Source: Methylococcaceae bacterium NSP1-2
GTDB taxonomy: Bacteria; Pseudomonadota; Gammaproteobacteria; Methylococcales; Methylomonadaceae
DNA length: 6,911 nt
NCBI GenBank assembly: GCA_002256685.1
Contig: NQJH01000091.1
Span: forward strand, 1 to 6,911
Reading direction: 5' to 3'
Below, piece after piece: positions 1 through 5,858 of this stretch; positions within the stretch are counted from its first letter, which is position 1; the number at the start of each line of letters is the position of its first letter. The translations under genes were made by a program, and so were the position numbers. The notes below the pieces were generated by a model. That model saw nothing but the letters and a program-made list of their open reading frames with translations, was not told the origin of the DNA and ran no database searches.

Positions 1-54
1 ATTTTGAGTGATATTTACGAGCAGATGTTGGTTGAGTTGTTGGTAACTGGCTAA
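1..54 (+). CDS. 3' end of an unidentified protein gene (partial)
   Basis: The frame starting at base 1 is open and ends with TAA at 52-54, giving a 17-residue tail ILSDIYEQMLVELLVTG. The palindromic element 4 bases after the stop, in the position expected for a transcript end, and the convergent gene beyond it both suit a true gene end. The tail is too short to assign to a family. It could be a chance open frame; nothing else in these bases argues for or against it. Confidence 0.4.
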   Translation: MLSDIYEQMLVELLVTG

Positions 55-58
55 TGTG

Positions 59-116
59 AGGAGTCCAAGGCAAGACTTGGACGTTTAAAAACGTCCAAAA
101 CTTGTTTTGGACTCCT
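59..116. repeat. Dimeric palindromic element between convergent gene ends, possible bidirectional terminator
   Basis: The outer arms AGGAGTCCAA (59-68) and TTGGACTCCT (107-116) are perfect complements. CAAG/CTTG (71-74/101-104) and TTGGACGTT/AACGTCCAA (77-85/90-98) continue one long stem, broken by two G-T pairs and a 2x2 mismatch (75-76/99-100). Each half also folds alone: GTCCAAG/CTTGGAC (63-69/76-82) and GTCCAAAA/TTTTGGAC (93-100/105-112), both perfect, joined by a 10-base spacer. It lies 4 bases after the stop of the plus-strand gene and 7 bases from the stop of the minus-strand gene. That position suggests transcription termination in both directions, but no strong T-run follows on either strand, so the terminator role is inference. 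Its sequence differs from the GTAG elements elsewhere in the window. Confidence 0.75.
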
Positions 117-123
117 TTGCTAT

Positions 124-552
124 TTATTTCACAAAACAACTTTTCTGCGCATATTCTTCGGCTTCTTTAATGCGCGTTTTTAAGTCTTTCGCTTGTGCAG
201 GATCACGAAATACCCCGCCCGCATCGCCTGTTTGCCCTTTGCCTAAATAACTAAACGTTTTTGCCGCTTCATAATCAGCAAAGCTTAATTTTTCGGCAAT
301 TTTATCTATTTTGCAACCACACGCATATTGGGTGACGTAATTCATTTTCGATAAATTGCCATCATGTTGAGCAATGCAATTTAATACATATTCAACACGG
401 TCACGGGTTGGATAATCGTTGACTAACGGCGCGGGTGGCGCAGATTTTGGTGTTTTTTTAGATTTTTTTGAGTGTTTGGCAGCAGTGGCATTGCCGCTTA
501 GTGTCATCACTAAGGCAATGCTTAATAGGGATAGTAAGTATTTATTTTTCAT
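124..552 (-). CDS. Small secreted four-cysteine protein, function unknown
   Basis: The product is 142 residues from the chosen ATG. An upstream ATG at 591 would add 13 residues in front of the signal peptide. The inner start is preferred because it begins a classic signal peptide (MKNKYLL, hydrophobic core, likely cleavage after the ATAA near residue 25) and has AAGG five bases upstream (558-561). After a lysine- and proline-rich linker (about 26-43) comes a compact domain beginning DYPTRDRVEYVLNC, with cysteines at 59, 78, 80 (ACGC) and 139 (SCFVK end). These could form two disulfides in the periplasm or bind a ligand; no CXXCH heme motif is present. From memory, similar small proteins sit near PQQ-dependent alcohol or methanol dehydrogenase genes in proteobacteria, but no such gene is visible here, so no function is assigned. 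It is convergent with the gene ending at 54 and divergent from mobA. Confidence 0.85.
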   Translation of the reverse strand: MKNKYLLSLLSIALVMTLSGNATAAKHSKKSKKTPKSAPPAPLVNDYPTRDRVEYVLNCIAQHDGNLSKMNYVTQYACGCKIDKIAEKLSFADYEAAKTFSYLGKGQTGDAGGVFRDPAQAKDLKTRIKEAEEYAQKSCFVK

Positions 553-568
553 GGATGCCTTAATAGGT

Positions 569-596
569 AAAAAAGTAAGCGGGTAACACAACCCGC
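569..596 (-). terminator. Terminator-like hairpin in the leader of the small secreted protein gene
   Basis: Read on the minus strand, GCGGGT (596-591) and ACCCGC (584-579) form a 6-bp GC-rich stem with a 6-base loop, followed after four bases by a run of six T (574-569). The T-run ends 7 bases before the AAGG ribosome site of the gene starting at 552. This is the geometry of an intrinsic terminator or attenuator, or a stop for minus-strand transcription coming out of mobA. The stem is short, so chance is possible. Confidence 0.35.
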
Positions 597-646
597 AACA
601 CGTTTATTTTAACCGAAAACAACTGTAATACCTTTTGTTACTCACA

Positions 647-1234
647 ATGAACAAACCAACAAAAATAACTGGCGTAATTTTAGCGGGTGGACTCGCACGG
701 CGTATGAATCATCAAGACAAAGGCTTGGTATGTTATCGAGGTTGTCCACTGGTGAGTTATGCCATTGCAGCCCTCGCGCCGCTGGTAAATGACACCCTCA
801 TCAATGCCAATCGTAACCACGAACAGTATCAATCATTTGGCTTGCCAGTAATCGCCGATCAAACCGATAGCTTTGATGGTCCGTTAGCGGGCATATTAAC
901 CGCGATGATTCATAGCGATGCCGAGGTGTTGTTGATTGTGCCTTGTGACGCGCCGCTAATGACCACGCAACATTTACAAAAACTGCTCACAGTACGCGCT
1001 GATTTGAATGTGGATATAGCGGTAGCGTTTGATGGTGAACGCTTGCATCCCTTGTTTTTAGCCATTAAAACGAGTTTACAAGAAAGCTTACAAAATTATT
1101 TAGCCAGTGGTCAACGTAAAGTCCAAGCTTGGTTGGCGCAGCATAACCCCGCGCAAGTTGATTTCAGTGATACGCCGGAGATATTCACTAACATCAATAC
1201 ACTGACTGAATTATCCTTGTTAGAAGCCAAATAA
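647..1234 (+). CDS. mobA: Molybdenum cofactor guanylyltransferase MobA
   Basis: MobA transfers GMP from GTP to molybdopterin-Mo in the cytoplasm, giving the guanine dinucleotide cofactor used by formate dehydrogenases and other DMSO-reductase-family enzymes. The 195-residue product has the family's usual length (E. coli MobA is 194). Visible motifs are the nucleotide-binding loop LAGGLARRM (12-20) with DKGL (24-27), NANRN (53-57), AD before the GPLAGI motif (70-71, 78-83), PCDAPL (99-104) whose D101 is the expected metal-binding aspartate, HPLF (134-137), RK (157-158) and FTNINT (180-185). The ATG at 647 is chosen over an in-frame TTG at 635 because the family begins only a few residues before the GTP loop. 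No clear Shine-Dalgarno sequence precedes either start. It stands alone between a divergent gene and a glycosyltransferase gene that may have its own promoter. Confidence 0.95.
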   Translation: MNKPTKITGVILAGGLARRMNHQDKGLVCYRGCPLVSYAIAALAPLVNDTLINANRNHEQYQSFGLPVIADQTDSFDGPLAGILTAMIHSDAEVLLIVPCDAPLMTTQHLQKLLTVRADLNVDIAVAFDGERLHPLFLAIKTSLQESLQNYLASGQRKVQAWLAQHNPAQVDFSDTPEIFTNINTLTELSLLEAK

Positions 1235-1238
1235 GAAT

Positions 1239-1268
1239 TAGACATCGGTTACTAACACTCGGTATGAT
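1239..1268 (+). promoter_or_regulatory. Candidate sigma-70 promoter for the glycosyltransferase gene
   Basis: TAGACA (1239-1244) matches five of six bases of the -35 consensus and TATGAT (1263-1268) five of six of the -10, with an 18-base spacer. It begins 4 bases after the mobA stop and would give a leader of roughly 70 bases before the ATG at 1347. Position and match quality are good, but this is a reading by eye without experimental support. Confidence 0.45.
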
Positions 1269-1346
1269 TAGCTATTCAAGTGGTCTAAGTCGTTGTGGTA
1301 GGCACTTTACCAACCTAATTTATACACCAAGAGTTATATTCATCTT

Positions 1347-2600
1347 ATGAAGAAACTATATAAGCTTCTCTATATCCTTCGGTCTTTAAAAACCACTAAA
1401 AACCGTATAAAGTTTTTAATTATGCTTCAGGAGTATACGAAAAGCATTCCTGAACTGTCTCACTTTTTTCCAACACCATCCAACACCGCATACAGCGATG
1501 AAATGCTGAATTTAGGTGCTAGCTCTAAGATATTATTGGTCGTGCATGAGTTTTCTCGTACCGGAGCTCCCTATGCTGCCTTATATTTAGCACGCGCACT
1601 TTTTTCCCTTCATGGTGTACGAGCTACGGTTATTTCTCCTAAGGATGGTCTGATACGCGAAGAATTTGAACAAGAAGGATTTCCTACTGTGGTTGATCCA
1701 TTATTATTTAACTACTCAACTTACTCATCAGACGCTTGCAGTTTCGTAGCCAATTTTGAACAAGTTATTGTGTCATCGCTGGCTGCTTTTGGGTTTATTC
1801 GCTACTTTAGGGGCATCGCTAAACACCTGACGTGGTGGTTACATGAAACGGATACCGGTTTTACCTCAGTTGCAAACATAGCGACTGATTTACCGTTGTT
1901 ATTTGCCTGCTGTGAATCCATCTGGCTTTGTAGTCCGCTTTGTTTCCCGCTTGCGTTGCAATATACCTCACAGGATAAACTCCATTTACTGCTTTACGGT
2001 TGTAATGATAGCGCGATGCCGCATCGTCCGCATGAATCGGGAAAAATGGTATTTTCTATTGTTGGCTCAATGGAGCCACGCAAAGGTCAGGATATTTTTT
2101 TAAATGCGATTGAACGGTTGCCGCAAACGTTAAGAGATAAAGCTATTTTTCGTGTTATCGGATCACCGCTTGCCTATAAAGCGTCTGAGGTTTTTTATAA
2201 AGAAGTGCTTACTCAGGCAGCACGCATACCTGAGGTCGAGTGTTTCGAAAGTATGCCACAAGATAAGTTGTTAGATTTTTATGCACAAACCGATGTATTG
2301 GTTTCCGCGTCACGAGATGATCCAATGCCTATCGTGGTTACTGAGGGACTGATGTTTTCTAATGTCTGTCTGTGTTCATCGGCTATCGGTCATGCCCAAT
2401 TGTTACAGCACAGAAAAGATGCACTGCTATTTACCACTGAATCCGCCGAAGAACTTTCAGAGCAAATGGCTTGGCTTCTACAGAATCCAGCTGAATTAGC
2501 TGCTCTCGGTGCCGCAGGACGGCGATTATATGAAAAGTATTTTCTCATGAGCAGCTTTACCAACAACGTGGAAAATTTAATACAGAATACTCACACTTAG
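1347..2600 (+). CDS. GT4-type (GT-B fold) glycosyltransferase
   Basis: The 417-residue product looks like a retaining nucleotide-sugar glycosyltransferase of family GT4, acting in the cytoplasm or at the inner membrane face. The N-terminal Rossmann half begins near residue 61 (KILLVVHEFSRTGAPYAAL), with the glycine-rich acceptor-side loop at 70-79 and a conserved-looking HETDTGF at 166-172. The C-terminal donor half starts near 234 with FSIVGSMEPRKGQD, whose R-K pair is the usual phosphate-binding site. SRDDPMPIVVTEGLM (322-336) is the EX7E-type donor motif, with an aspartate in place of the first glutamate and E333 as the second. There is no signal peptide. A basic stretch of about 60 residues precedes the fold, so later ATGs (1422, 1503) are possible starts; none has a good ribosome site. 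Donor and acceptor sugars cannot be told. The gene is single, with no other polysaccharide gene in the window, and converges on the slipin gene with a 26-base gap that shows no convincing terminator. Confidence 0.85.
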   Translation: MKKLYKLLYILRSLKTTKNRIKFLIMLQEYTKSIPELSHFFPTPSNTAYSDEMLNLGASSKILLVVHEFSRTGAPYAALYLARALFSLHGVRATVISPKDGLIREEFEQEGFPTVVDPLLFNYSTYSSDACSFVANFEQVIVSSLAAFGFIRYFRGIAKHLTWWLHETDTGFTSVANIATDLPLLFACCESIWLCSPLCFPLALQYTSQDKLHLLLYGCNDSAMPHRPHESGKMVFSIVGSMEPRKGQDIFLNAIERLPQTLRDKAIFRVIGSPLAYKASEVFYKEVLTQAARIPEVECFESMPQDKLLDFYAQTDVLVSASRDDPMPIVVTEGLMFSNVCLCSSAIGHAQLLQHRKDALLFTTESAEELSEQMAWLLQNPAELAALGAAGRRLYEKYFLMSSFTNNVENLIQNTHT

Positions 2601-2626
2601 CAACGGGTGTGAACGTACATTATCAC

Positions 2627-3394
2627 TTAACTGATATTGTCTTGTCTCAACTTATCCGCGATAGCTTGCGCCATATTCATAAACTCAGACGGCATTAAAA
2701 TTATTGTGGTGGTATTCTGCTCCGCGCCCACCTCAGTAATCATTTGCATACGCCGAAGTTCTAATGACAGGGGATTATGAGCGATTTCTTTTGCGGCTTC
2801 AGACAGTTTTTGTGAGGCTTCAAATTCTGCTTCGGCTTTAATGATACGCGCTCGTTTTTCTCTGACCGCTTCCGCCTCTTTCGCCATTGCGCGTTGCATA
2901 TTTTCGGGCAACTCGACATCCTTCATTTCAACTAACTCGATGCTCAAGCCCCACGGTGTCGTAATTTGGTCCACCATTTCTTTAATGGATTGGTTTATAT
3001 GTTCGCGGTCGCGTAATACTTCATCTAATTGATGTTGACCGATAACATTACGCAACACCGTTAAAGCCGCTTGATAAGACGCATTTCTGTAGTTATAAAC
3101 AGAAATGATGGCTTTTTCGGGTTGAGTTACTTTGTAATACATCACCGCGTTGACTTTGATGGTCACGCTGTCTTTAGTGACCGTCTCTTGTGATTCAATA
3201 TCAACGGTGTTGGTGCGAATATCGATTTGCTGTTTACTGTCAATAAAAGGAATTATCCAATAAAGCCCCGGTCCTTTTACCGCTGAAAAACGCCCCAGTC
3301 TAAAAATAACCCCTCTTTCATACTCTTGATCCATCCGTAGACCAAGGATAATGAAGCCAACAATGATAAAAAAACCCATTAAAAAATAGTTCAT
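2627..3394 (-). CDS. Slipin / stomatin-like SPFH-domain membrane protein
   Basis: Slipins are membrane-anchored proteins that oligomerise into ring- or cage-like assemblies and organise lipid microdomains or partner proteases. The 255-residue product has one N-terminal hydrophobic segment (about 3-19) and then the SPFH domain: ERGVIFRLGRF (26-36), GPGLYWIIPFID (41-52) and a beta-rich region to about 170. Next come the stomatin signature (ELPENMQRAMAKEAEAVREK, 161-180) and a charged coiled-coil helix. NPLSLELRRM (207-216) is the family's C-terminal motif. Length and order fit bacterial slipins (p-stomatin/eoslipin). The usual partner, an NfeD membrane protease gene, is not adjacent; the upstream neighbour is the DUF4010 gene, 30 bases away on the same strand, so the two are probably co-transcribed. 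The start has an excellent ribosome site. HflC is a more distant alternative, less likely without HflK next to it. Confidence 0.92.
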   Translation of the reverse strand: MNYFLMGFFIIVGFIILGLRMDQEYERGVIFRLGRFSAVKGPGLYWIIPFIDSKQQIDIRTNTVDIESQETVTKDSVTIKVNAVMYYKVTQPEKAIISVYNYRNASYQAALTVLRNVIGQHQLDEVLRDREHINQSIKEMVDQITTPWGLSIELVEMKDVELPENMQRAMAKEAEAVREKRARIIKAEAEFEASQKLSEAAKEIAHNPLSLELRRMQMITEVGAEQNTTTIILMPSEFMNMAQAIADKLRQDNIS

Positions 3395-3400
3395 TTTTCA

Positions 3401-3406
3401 CTCCTC
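3401..3406 (-). promoter_or_regulatory. Strong ribosome binding site of the slipin gene
   Basis: On the minus strand this reads GAGGAG, six bases before the ATG at 3394. It is by far the best Shine-Dalgarno sequence in the window and fixes the start. It lies in the 30-base gap after the DUF4010 stop, so the second gene of the pair may be translated more strongly than the first, whose own ribosome site is weak. Confidence 0.75.
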
Positions 3407-3424
3407 ATTTCATCTATTTCAACA

Positions 3425-4687
3425 TTAAAACCCATTGATTTTATAAGTAATCAATAAACCTGAAACAACAGCTCCCGCTAACGTACCGCCCACTCTAAAT
3501 CCCAAGGCACGACCGCCTATAACACCTGAAAAAACGCCTTTAATGCCTGAGTTTACCGATACTGCAATAAGAATTGCCTTAGCGGCGACATCAACATCCA
3601 TGCCGTCCTTACTCATTTTTGACATTGAAATGATAATGGGATCAACATCCGCCAAACCAGACGTTGCCGCTAGAAAATAAGCCCCCATATCGCCAAAATA
3701 ATCTTTTAATACTTTTGATAGCAATATGATGACAACTAAAAATGCCGCGAATTTTAATGCCATGCCTAATTGAAAAGGGTTTGTCAGCTTTATGTCTTCA
3801 TCAGTTTTAAATCCGCGTGCGGTTTTCCAAAACAGAAACGCAACAAGGTAAGTGAAGACAGTCATTATCAACAACGCCGTGAACAGTGCTTGGAACAAGG
3901 CTGGATTCATAATCCAAGTGAGTAGCAGAGTGCGGGCAAACATCGTGGCACACGCCGTTAAAATACCCGCCGCCAACACATTTTCCATATTGAGATATTG
4001 TGCTGATAACTTGGACAGATTAAGGGTAACGGCTGTCGAAGACATCAAACCACCCAATGCCCCTGTTAATACCGGACCATGCTGATTACCGCCAATCTTA
4101 ATGGCAAAATAGCCCAGATAGGAGATACCTGCAATTAGCACCACCATCCCCCAAATATGATACGGATTAAACACCTCCCAAGGACCATAACCCTGATTAG
4201 GCAGTATTGGTAAGATGACAACTGAAATCAGTAATAATTCCAATGTTGCATTTAATTCATGTTGTTCGAGTTTTTTCACCCAACCGTGTAGCAAAGGCTT
4301 AAAACTGAGTAGCGAGGTAATGACGACAGCCGTTGCAGAGGCTAGGGTAATATGACCGAAAACCGTCAACGCACCTAAGGTAAAAGTAATCAGCGAAGCA
4401 ATGATGCTGGTAATACTGAAATCTTCAAACTTATCGAGACTTTTACTGTAAGCAATTAGCAAAACGGAGGTCAGTCCCAGAAATACAAACCCCACTAAAA
4501 AAGCGTTGCCTTGTTGAGCTAAAATGCCCGACAAGCCCCCCAACAAGCCAATCAGCCCGTAAGTACGCAGTCCTGCAACGCGCATACCCTCAACGCGATC
4601 ACGCGCCCGCCAGCCCCGCTCCAAGCCAATCAGCAAACCGATTGCTAAGGCAACACCCAGTAGTTTGAAGTTTTCCAGTTCAGTCAT
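3425..4687 (-). CDS. MgtC/SapB-type membrane protein with DUF4010 domain
   Basis: This is a 420-residue multi-pass inner-membrane protein with about a dozen hydrophobic stretches. The N-terminal part (about 8-130) carries the MgtC/SapB signature: LGVALAIGLLIGLERGW (10-26), then MRVAGLRTYGLIGLLGG (35-51). The C-terminal part is DUF4010, with GALGGLMSSTAVT (209-221) and SGLADVDPIIISM (333-345), the latter having acidic residues inside a membrane region. Length is typical for the fused family. MgtC relatives are linked to survival under low magnesium and other stress, but the DUF4010 form has no settled function; transport is plausible, not shown. The ATG at 4687 has only a weak ribosome site. 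A REP-like element begins 15 bases upstream of it. The slipin gene follows after 30 bases and is probably in the same transcript. Confidence 0.92.
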   Translation of the reverse strand: MTELENFKLLGVALAIGLLIGLERGWRARDRVEGMRVAGLRTYGLIGLLGGLSGILAQQGNAFLVGFVFLGLTSVLLIAYSKSLDKFEDFSITSIIASLITFTLGALTVFGHITLASATAVVITSLLSFKPLLHGWVKKLEQHELNATLELLLISVVILPILPNQGYGPWEVFNPYHIWGMVVLIAGISYLGYFAIKIGGNQHGPVLTGALGGLMSSTAVTLNLSKLSAQYLNMENVLAAGILTACATMFARTLLLTWIMNPALFQALFTALLIMTVFTYLVAFLFWKTARGFKTDEDIKLTNPFQLGMALKFAAFLVVIILLSKVLKDYFGDMGAYFLAATSGLADVDPIIISMSKMSKDGMDVDVAAKAILIAVSVNSGIKGVFSGVIGGRALGFRVGGTLAGAVVSGLLITYKINGF

Positions 4688-4702
4688 GTGTGTGAATCCA
4701 GT

Positions 4703-4782
4703 GTAGGGTGGGCAACGCTTTTCTGCCCACCGCTTTTATCAAAAAATGGAGGGCAAATGATAAAGCTATTTGCCTATCCTAC
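4703..4782. repeat. REP-like element with GTAG foot, partly degraded, plus second small hairpin
   Basis: The left end GTAGGGTGGGCA (4703-4714) pairs over 8 bp (GGTGGGCA 4707-4714 with TGCCCACC 4724-4731) around a short T-rich loop. The same sequence is found in the complete copy at 5616-5648, but here the closing CTAC is lost. A second hairpin, GGCAAAT/ATTTGCC (4752-4758/4768-4774), follows, and the stretch ends in ATCCTAC (4776-4782), which mirrors the left GTAGGGT apart from one base. The whole may be one composite element with GTAG feet at both ends or two neighbours. It sits in the leader of the DUF4010 gene. Confidence 0.65.
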
Positions 4783-4819
4783 ACGACTGGAGTGTGGGAA
4801 TGATAAGAATAAGATATTT

Positions 4820-4900
4820 GTAGGTTGGGGTGAGGTATGAACCCTAACACAACGTGTAGCTGATTGTTTTTGTTGGGGTTCGCAAATTCATCCCAACCTA
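4820..4900. repeat. Dimeric GTAG palindromic element (REPIN-like) overlapping a gene end
   Basis: The outer stem is TAGGTTGGGGTGA with TCATCCCAACCTA (4821-4833/4888-4900), 13 pairs with one G-T. The inner stem is GAACCCTAACA with TGTTGGGGTTC (4839-4849/4871-4881), 11 pairs with one G-T. Each half also folds alone: GTTGGGGT/ACCCTAAC (4824-4831/4841-4848) and GTTGGGGT/ATCCCAAC (4872-4879/4890-4897). The GTAGG foot is at 4820. The right arm runs into the DUF218 gene and provides its stop codon. It may also end that gene's transcript. Confidence 0.8.
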
Positions 4901-5499
4901 TGGGTTTCCATACGCTCGTAAATAATAAAATCGCGAATCCAAGCGTAAAGTTCATGGGCAGCAGAGGGTATCTTCCACCAAAGCAATTCTATCGGTGGAT
5001 TGTAGCCAGTGGTGAAAACGTTGGGACAAAGCGATAGATTTTGGCGACAAGCATATCGTTTGGCACGATGAACATGAAGACTGTCTGAAACGATAAAGAT
5101 TCGGTCATACTGCGCTAGGGATGACACTGAATATTGAATATTCTCCCACGTTGTTCGTGCGTGGGTTTCAAGGACAAGATCGTGATCGAGCGCACCGAGT
5201 GTACGCGCAATGTCTGCCATAGACTGCGCCTCGACGTAAGTATTTGCTACCGCGCCACCTGATATGACTATCCGTGTACAGTGGTTTGCTTGATAAGTCG
5301 CAACACCTGCTTCGACTCGAAGACGTTGAATCGGATGGTCACTACCATCATCTTGAGTAGGATAACCAAGAACAAGCACCGCGCAGTTTCCAGTGCCGCC
5401 AGTGTCTTGACTAAAACGGTAGCCAAACCAATAGGCTGTTTCGGTGAATAGCAGAAGTACGACCAAGACCAACGATGCAACTATAAATATTTTCTTCAT
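4888..5499 (-). CDS. Membrane-anchored DUF218 (YdcF/SanA-like) protein
   Basis: The 203-residue product has an N-terminal membrane anchor (about 4-18), so the domain probably faces the periplasm, followed by the DUF218 fold from residue 38. Its motifs are AVLVLGYP (40-47), a central R-L-R-V-E stretch (59-63), VISGG (78-82) with EAQSM (90-94), ETHARTTWENIQ (111-122) and SDSLHVHRAKRY (138-149). The family includes E. coli SanA, ElyC and YdcF, linked to envelope barrier and peptidoglycan or lipid-carrier homeostasis; the reaction is not firmly known. Length is near SanA's. No clear ribosome site precedes the ATG. Four cysteines outside the anchor (39, 74, 151, 158) could pair if the domain is periplasmic. 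The stop codon (4888-4890) and most of the last four codons come from the palindromic element at 4820-4900, so the C-terminus was probably altered by its insertion. It is apparently transcribed alone. Confidence 0.9.
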   Translation of the reverse strand: MKKIFIVASLVLVVLLLFTETAYWFGYRFSQDTGGTGNCAVLVLGYPTQDDGSDHPIQRLRVEAGVATYQANHCTRIVISGGAVANTYVEAQSMADIARTLGALDHDLVLETHARTTWENIQYSVSSLAQYDRIFIVSDSLHVHRAKRYACRQNLSLCPNVFTTGYNPPIELLWWKIPSAAHELYAWIRDFIIYERMETHRLG

Positions 5500-5566
5500 G
5501 CGTTGATTGAATCGTTTACTGATAGTTGACTGTTACGCGCTTATTTCTTGTTCACGATGCTAAAAT

Positions 5567-5594
5567 TAATCAGCTTATTTTATTGTGCTGATTA
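5567..5594. repeat. Short inverted repeat upstream of the DUF218 gene
   Basis: TAATCAGC (5567-5574) and GCTGATTA (5587-5594) are perfect 8-base complements around a 12-base AT-rich loop. On the minus strand it lies 68-95 bases before the DUF218 ATG and downstream of fdsD, with ATTTTAG following. It could be an operator for the DUF218 gene or a weak terminator for the fdhD-fdsD transcript. It has no GTAG foot, so it is not counted with the REP-like elements. Confidence 0.4.
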
Positions 5595-5615
5595 GCTTGT
5601 GATTTTTAAAACCCT

Positions 5616-5648
5616 GTAGGGTGGGCAGCGTTTTTCTGCCCACCCTAC
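5616..5648. repeat. Complete REP-like hairpin with GTAG foot, 3 bases after fdsD
   Basis: GTAGGGTGGGCAG (5616-5628) and CTGCCCACCCTAC (5636-5648) form a perfect 13-bp stem with a 7-base loop CGTTTTT. It is the intact version of the element at 4703. On the minus strand it starts 3 bases after the fdsD TAA and is followed by AGGGTTTT, so it probably serves as, or has replaced, the terminator of the fdhD-fdsD transcript. The GTAG start and G-rich left arm are features of REP sequences used by RAYT transposases. Confidence 0.85.
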
Positions 5649-5651
5649 ACC

Positions 5652-5858
5652 TTAAAGCTCCGCCACCGCCGCTCTAGCCAATTCAGTCAATTCTGAACCA
5701 TCTTTTTGATTATATTCAATAATCGCTTTACGCATTCTAGGTTCCCATGAGTGGGTAATGTGGTTTTTTACGCCTGCAATTGCGTCTTTTCTGTCGGGTT
5801 CGGCGTTGAAGTAGTTGCTAATGTCATTAGCCATTTTTATTAAGCGTTCAATTTTCAT
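5652..5858 (-). CDS. fdsD: Formate dehydrogenase delta subunit FdsD
   Basis: FdsD is a small cytoplasmic protein of the NAD-dependent, molybdenum-containing FdsGBA formate dehydrogenases, needed for assembly or full activity rather than catalysis. The 68-residue product matches the family from its first residues (MKIERLIKMANDI), through PDRKDAIAGVKNHI (21-34) and the conserved WEPRM (38-42), to an alanine-rich end (ELARAAVAEL). It is at the short end of the family range. Its ATG (5858) overlaps the fdhD TGA in a 4-base ATGA and has no ribosome site of its own, so translation is probably coupled to fdhD. In most genomes fdsD follows fdsA and fdhD; the catalytic subunit genes are not in this window. 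Confidence 0.88.
   Translation of the reverse strand: MKIERLIKMANDISNYFNAEPDRKDAIAGVKNHITHSWEPRMRKAIIEYNQKDGSELTELARAAVAEL

Noticed and set aside
553..591. N-terminal extension of the small secreted protein to the ATG at 591
   Set aside because: It would place 13 residues before a normal signal peptide, run through the terminator-like hairpin and ignore the good AAGG site before the inner ATG.
635..646. TTG start giving MobA four extra residues
   Set aside because: No ribosome site favours it and the ATG at 647 gives the usual family length.
1347..2600. Glycosyltransferase as part of a horizontally acquired surface polysaccharide island
   Set aside because: It is a single gene with no neighbouring sugar-biosynthesis genes, integrase, tRNA or flanking repeats in the window.
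2591..2612. TCACAC/GTGTGA hairpin as terminator between the convergent glycosyltransferase and slipin genes
   Set aside because: Only 6 bp with a 10-base loop and no T-run on either side; too weak to call.
3852..4085. 77-residue plus-strand open frame inside the DUF4010 gene
   Set aside because: It is antisense to a well-supported membrane protein gene, with no ribosome site or recognisable domain.
5268..5480. 70-residue minus-strand open frame overlapping the DUF218 gene
   Set aside because: It is in another frame of a gene with clear DUF218 motifs; no independent support.
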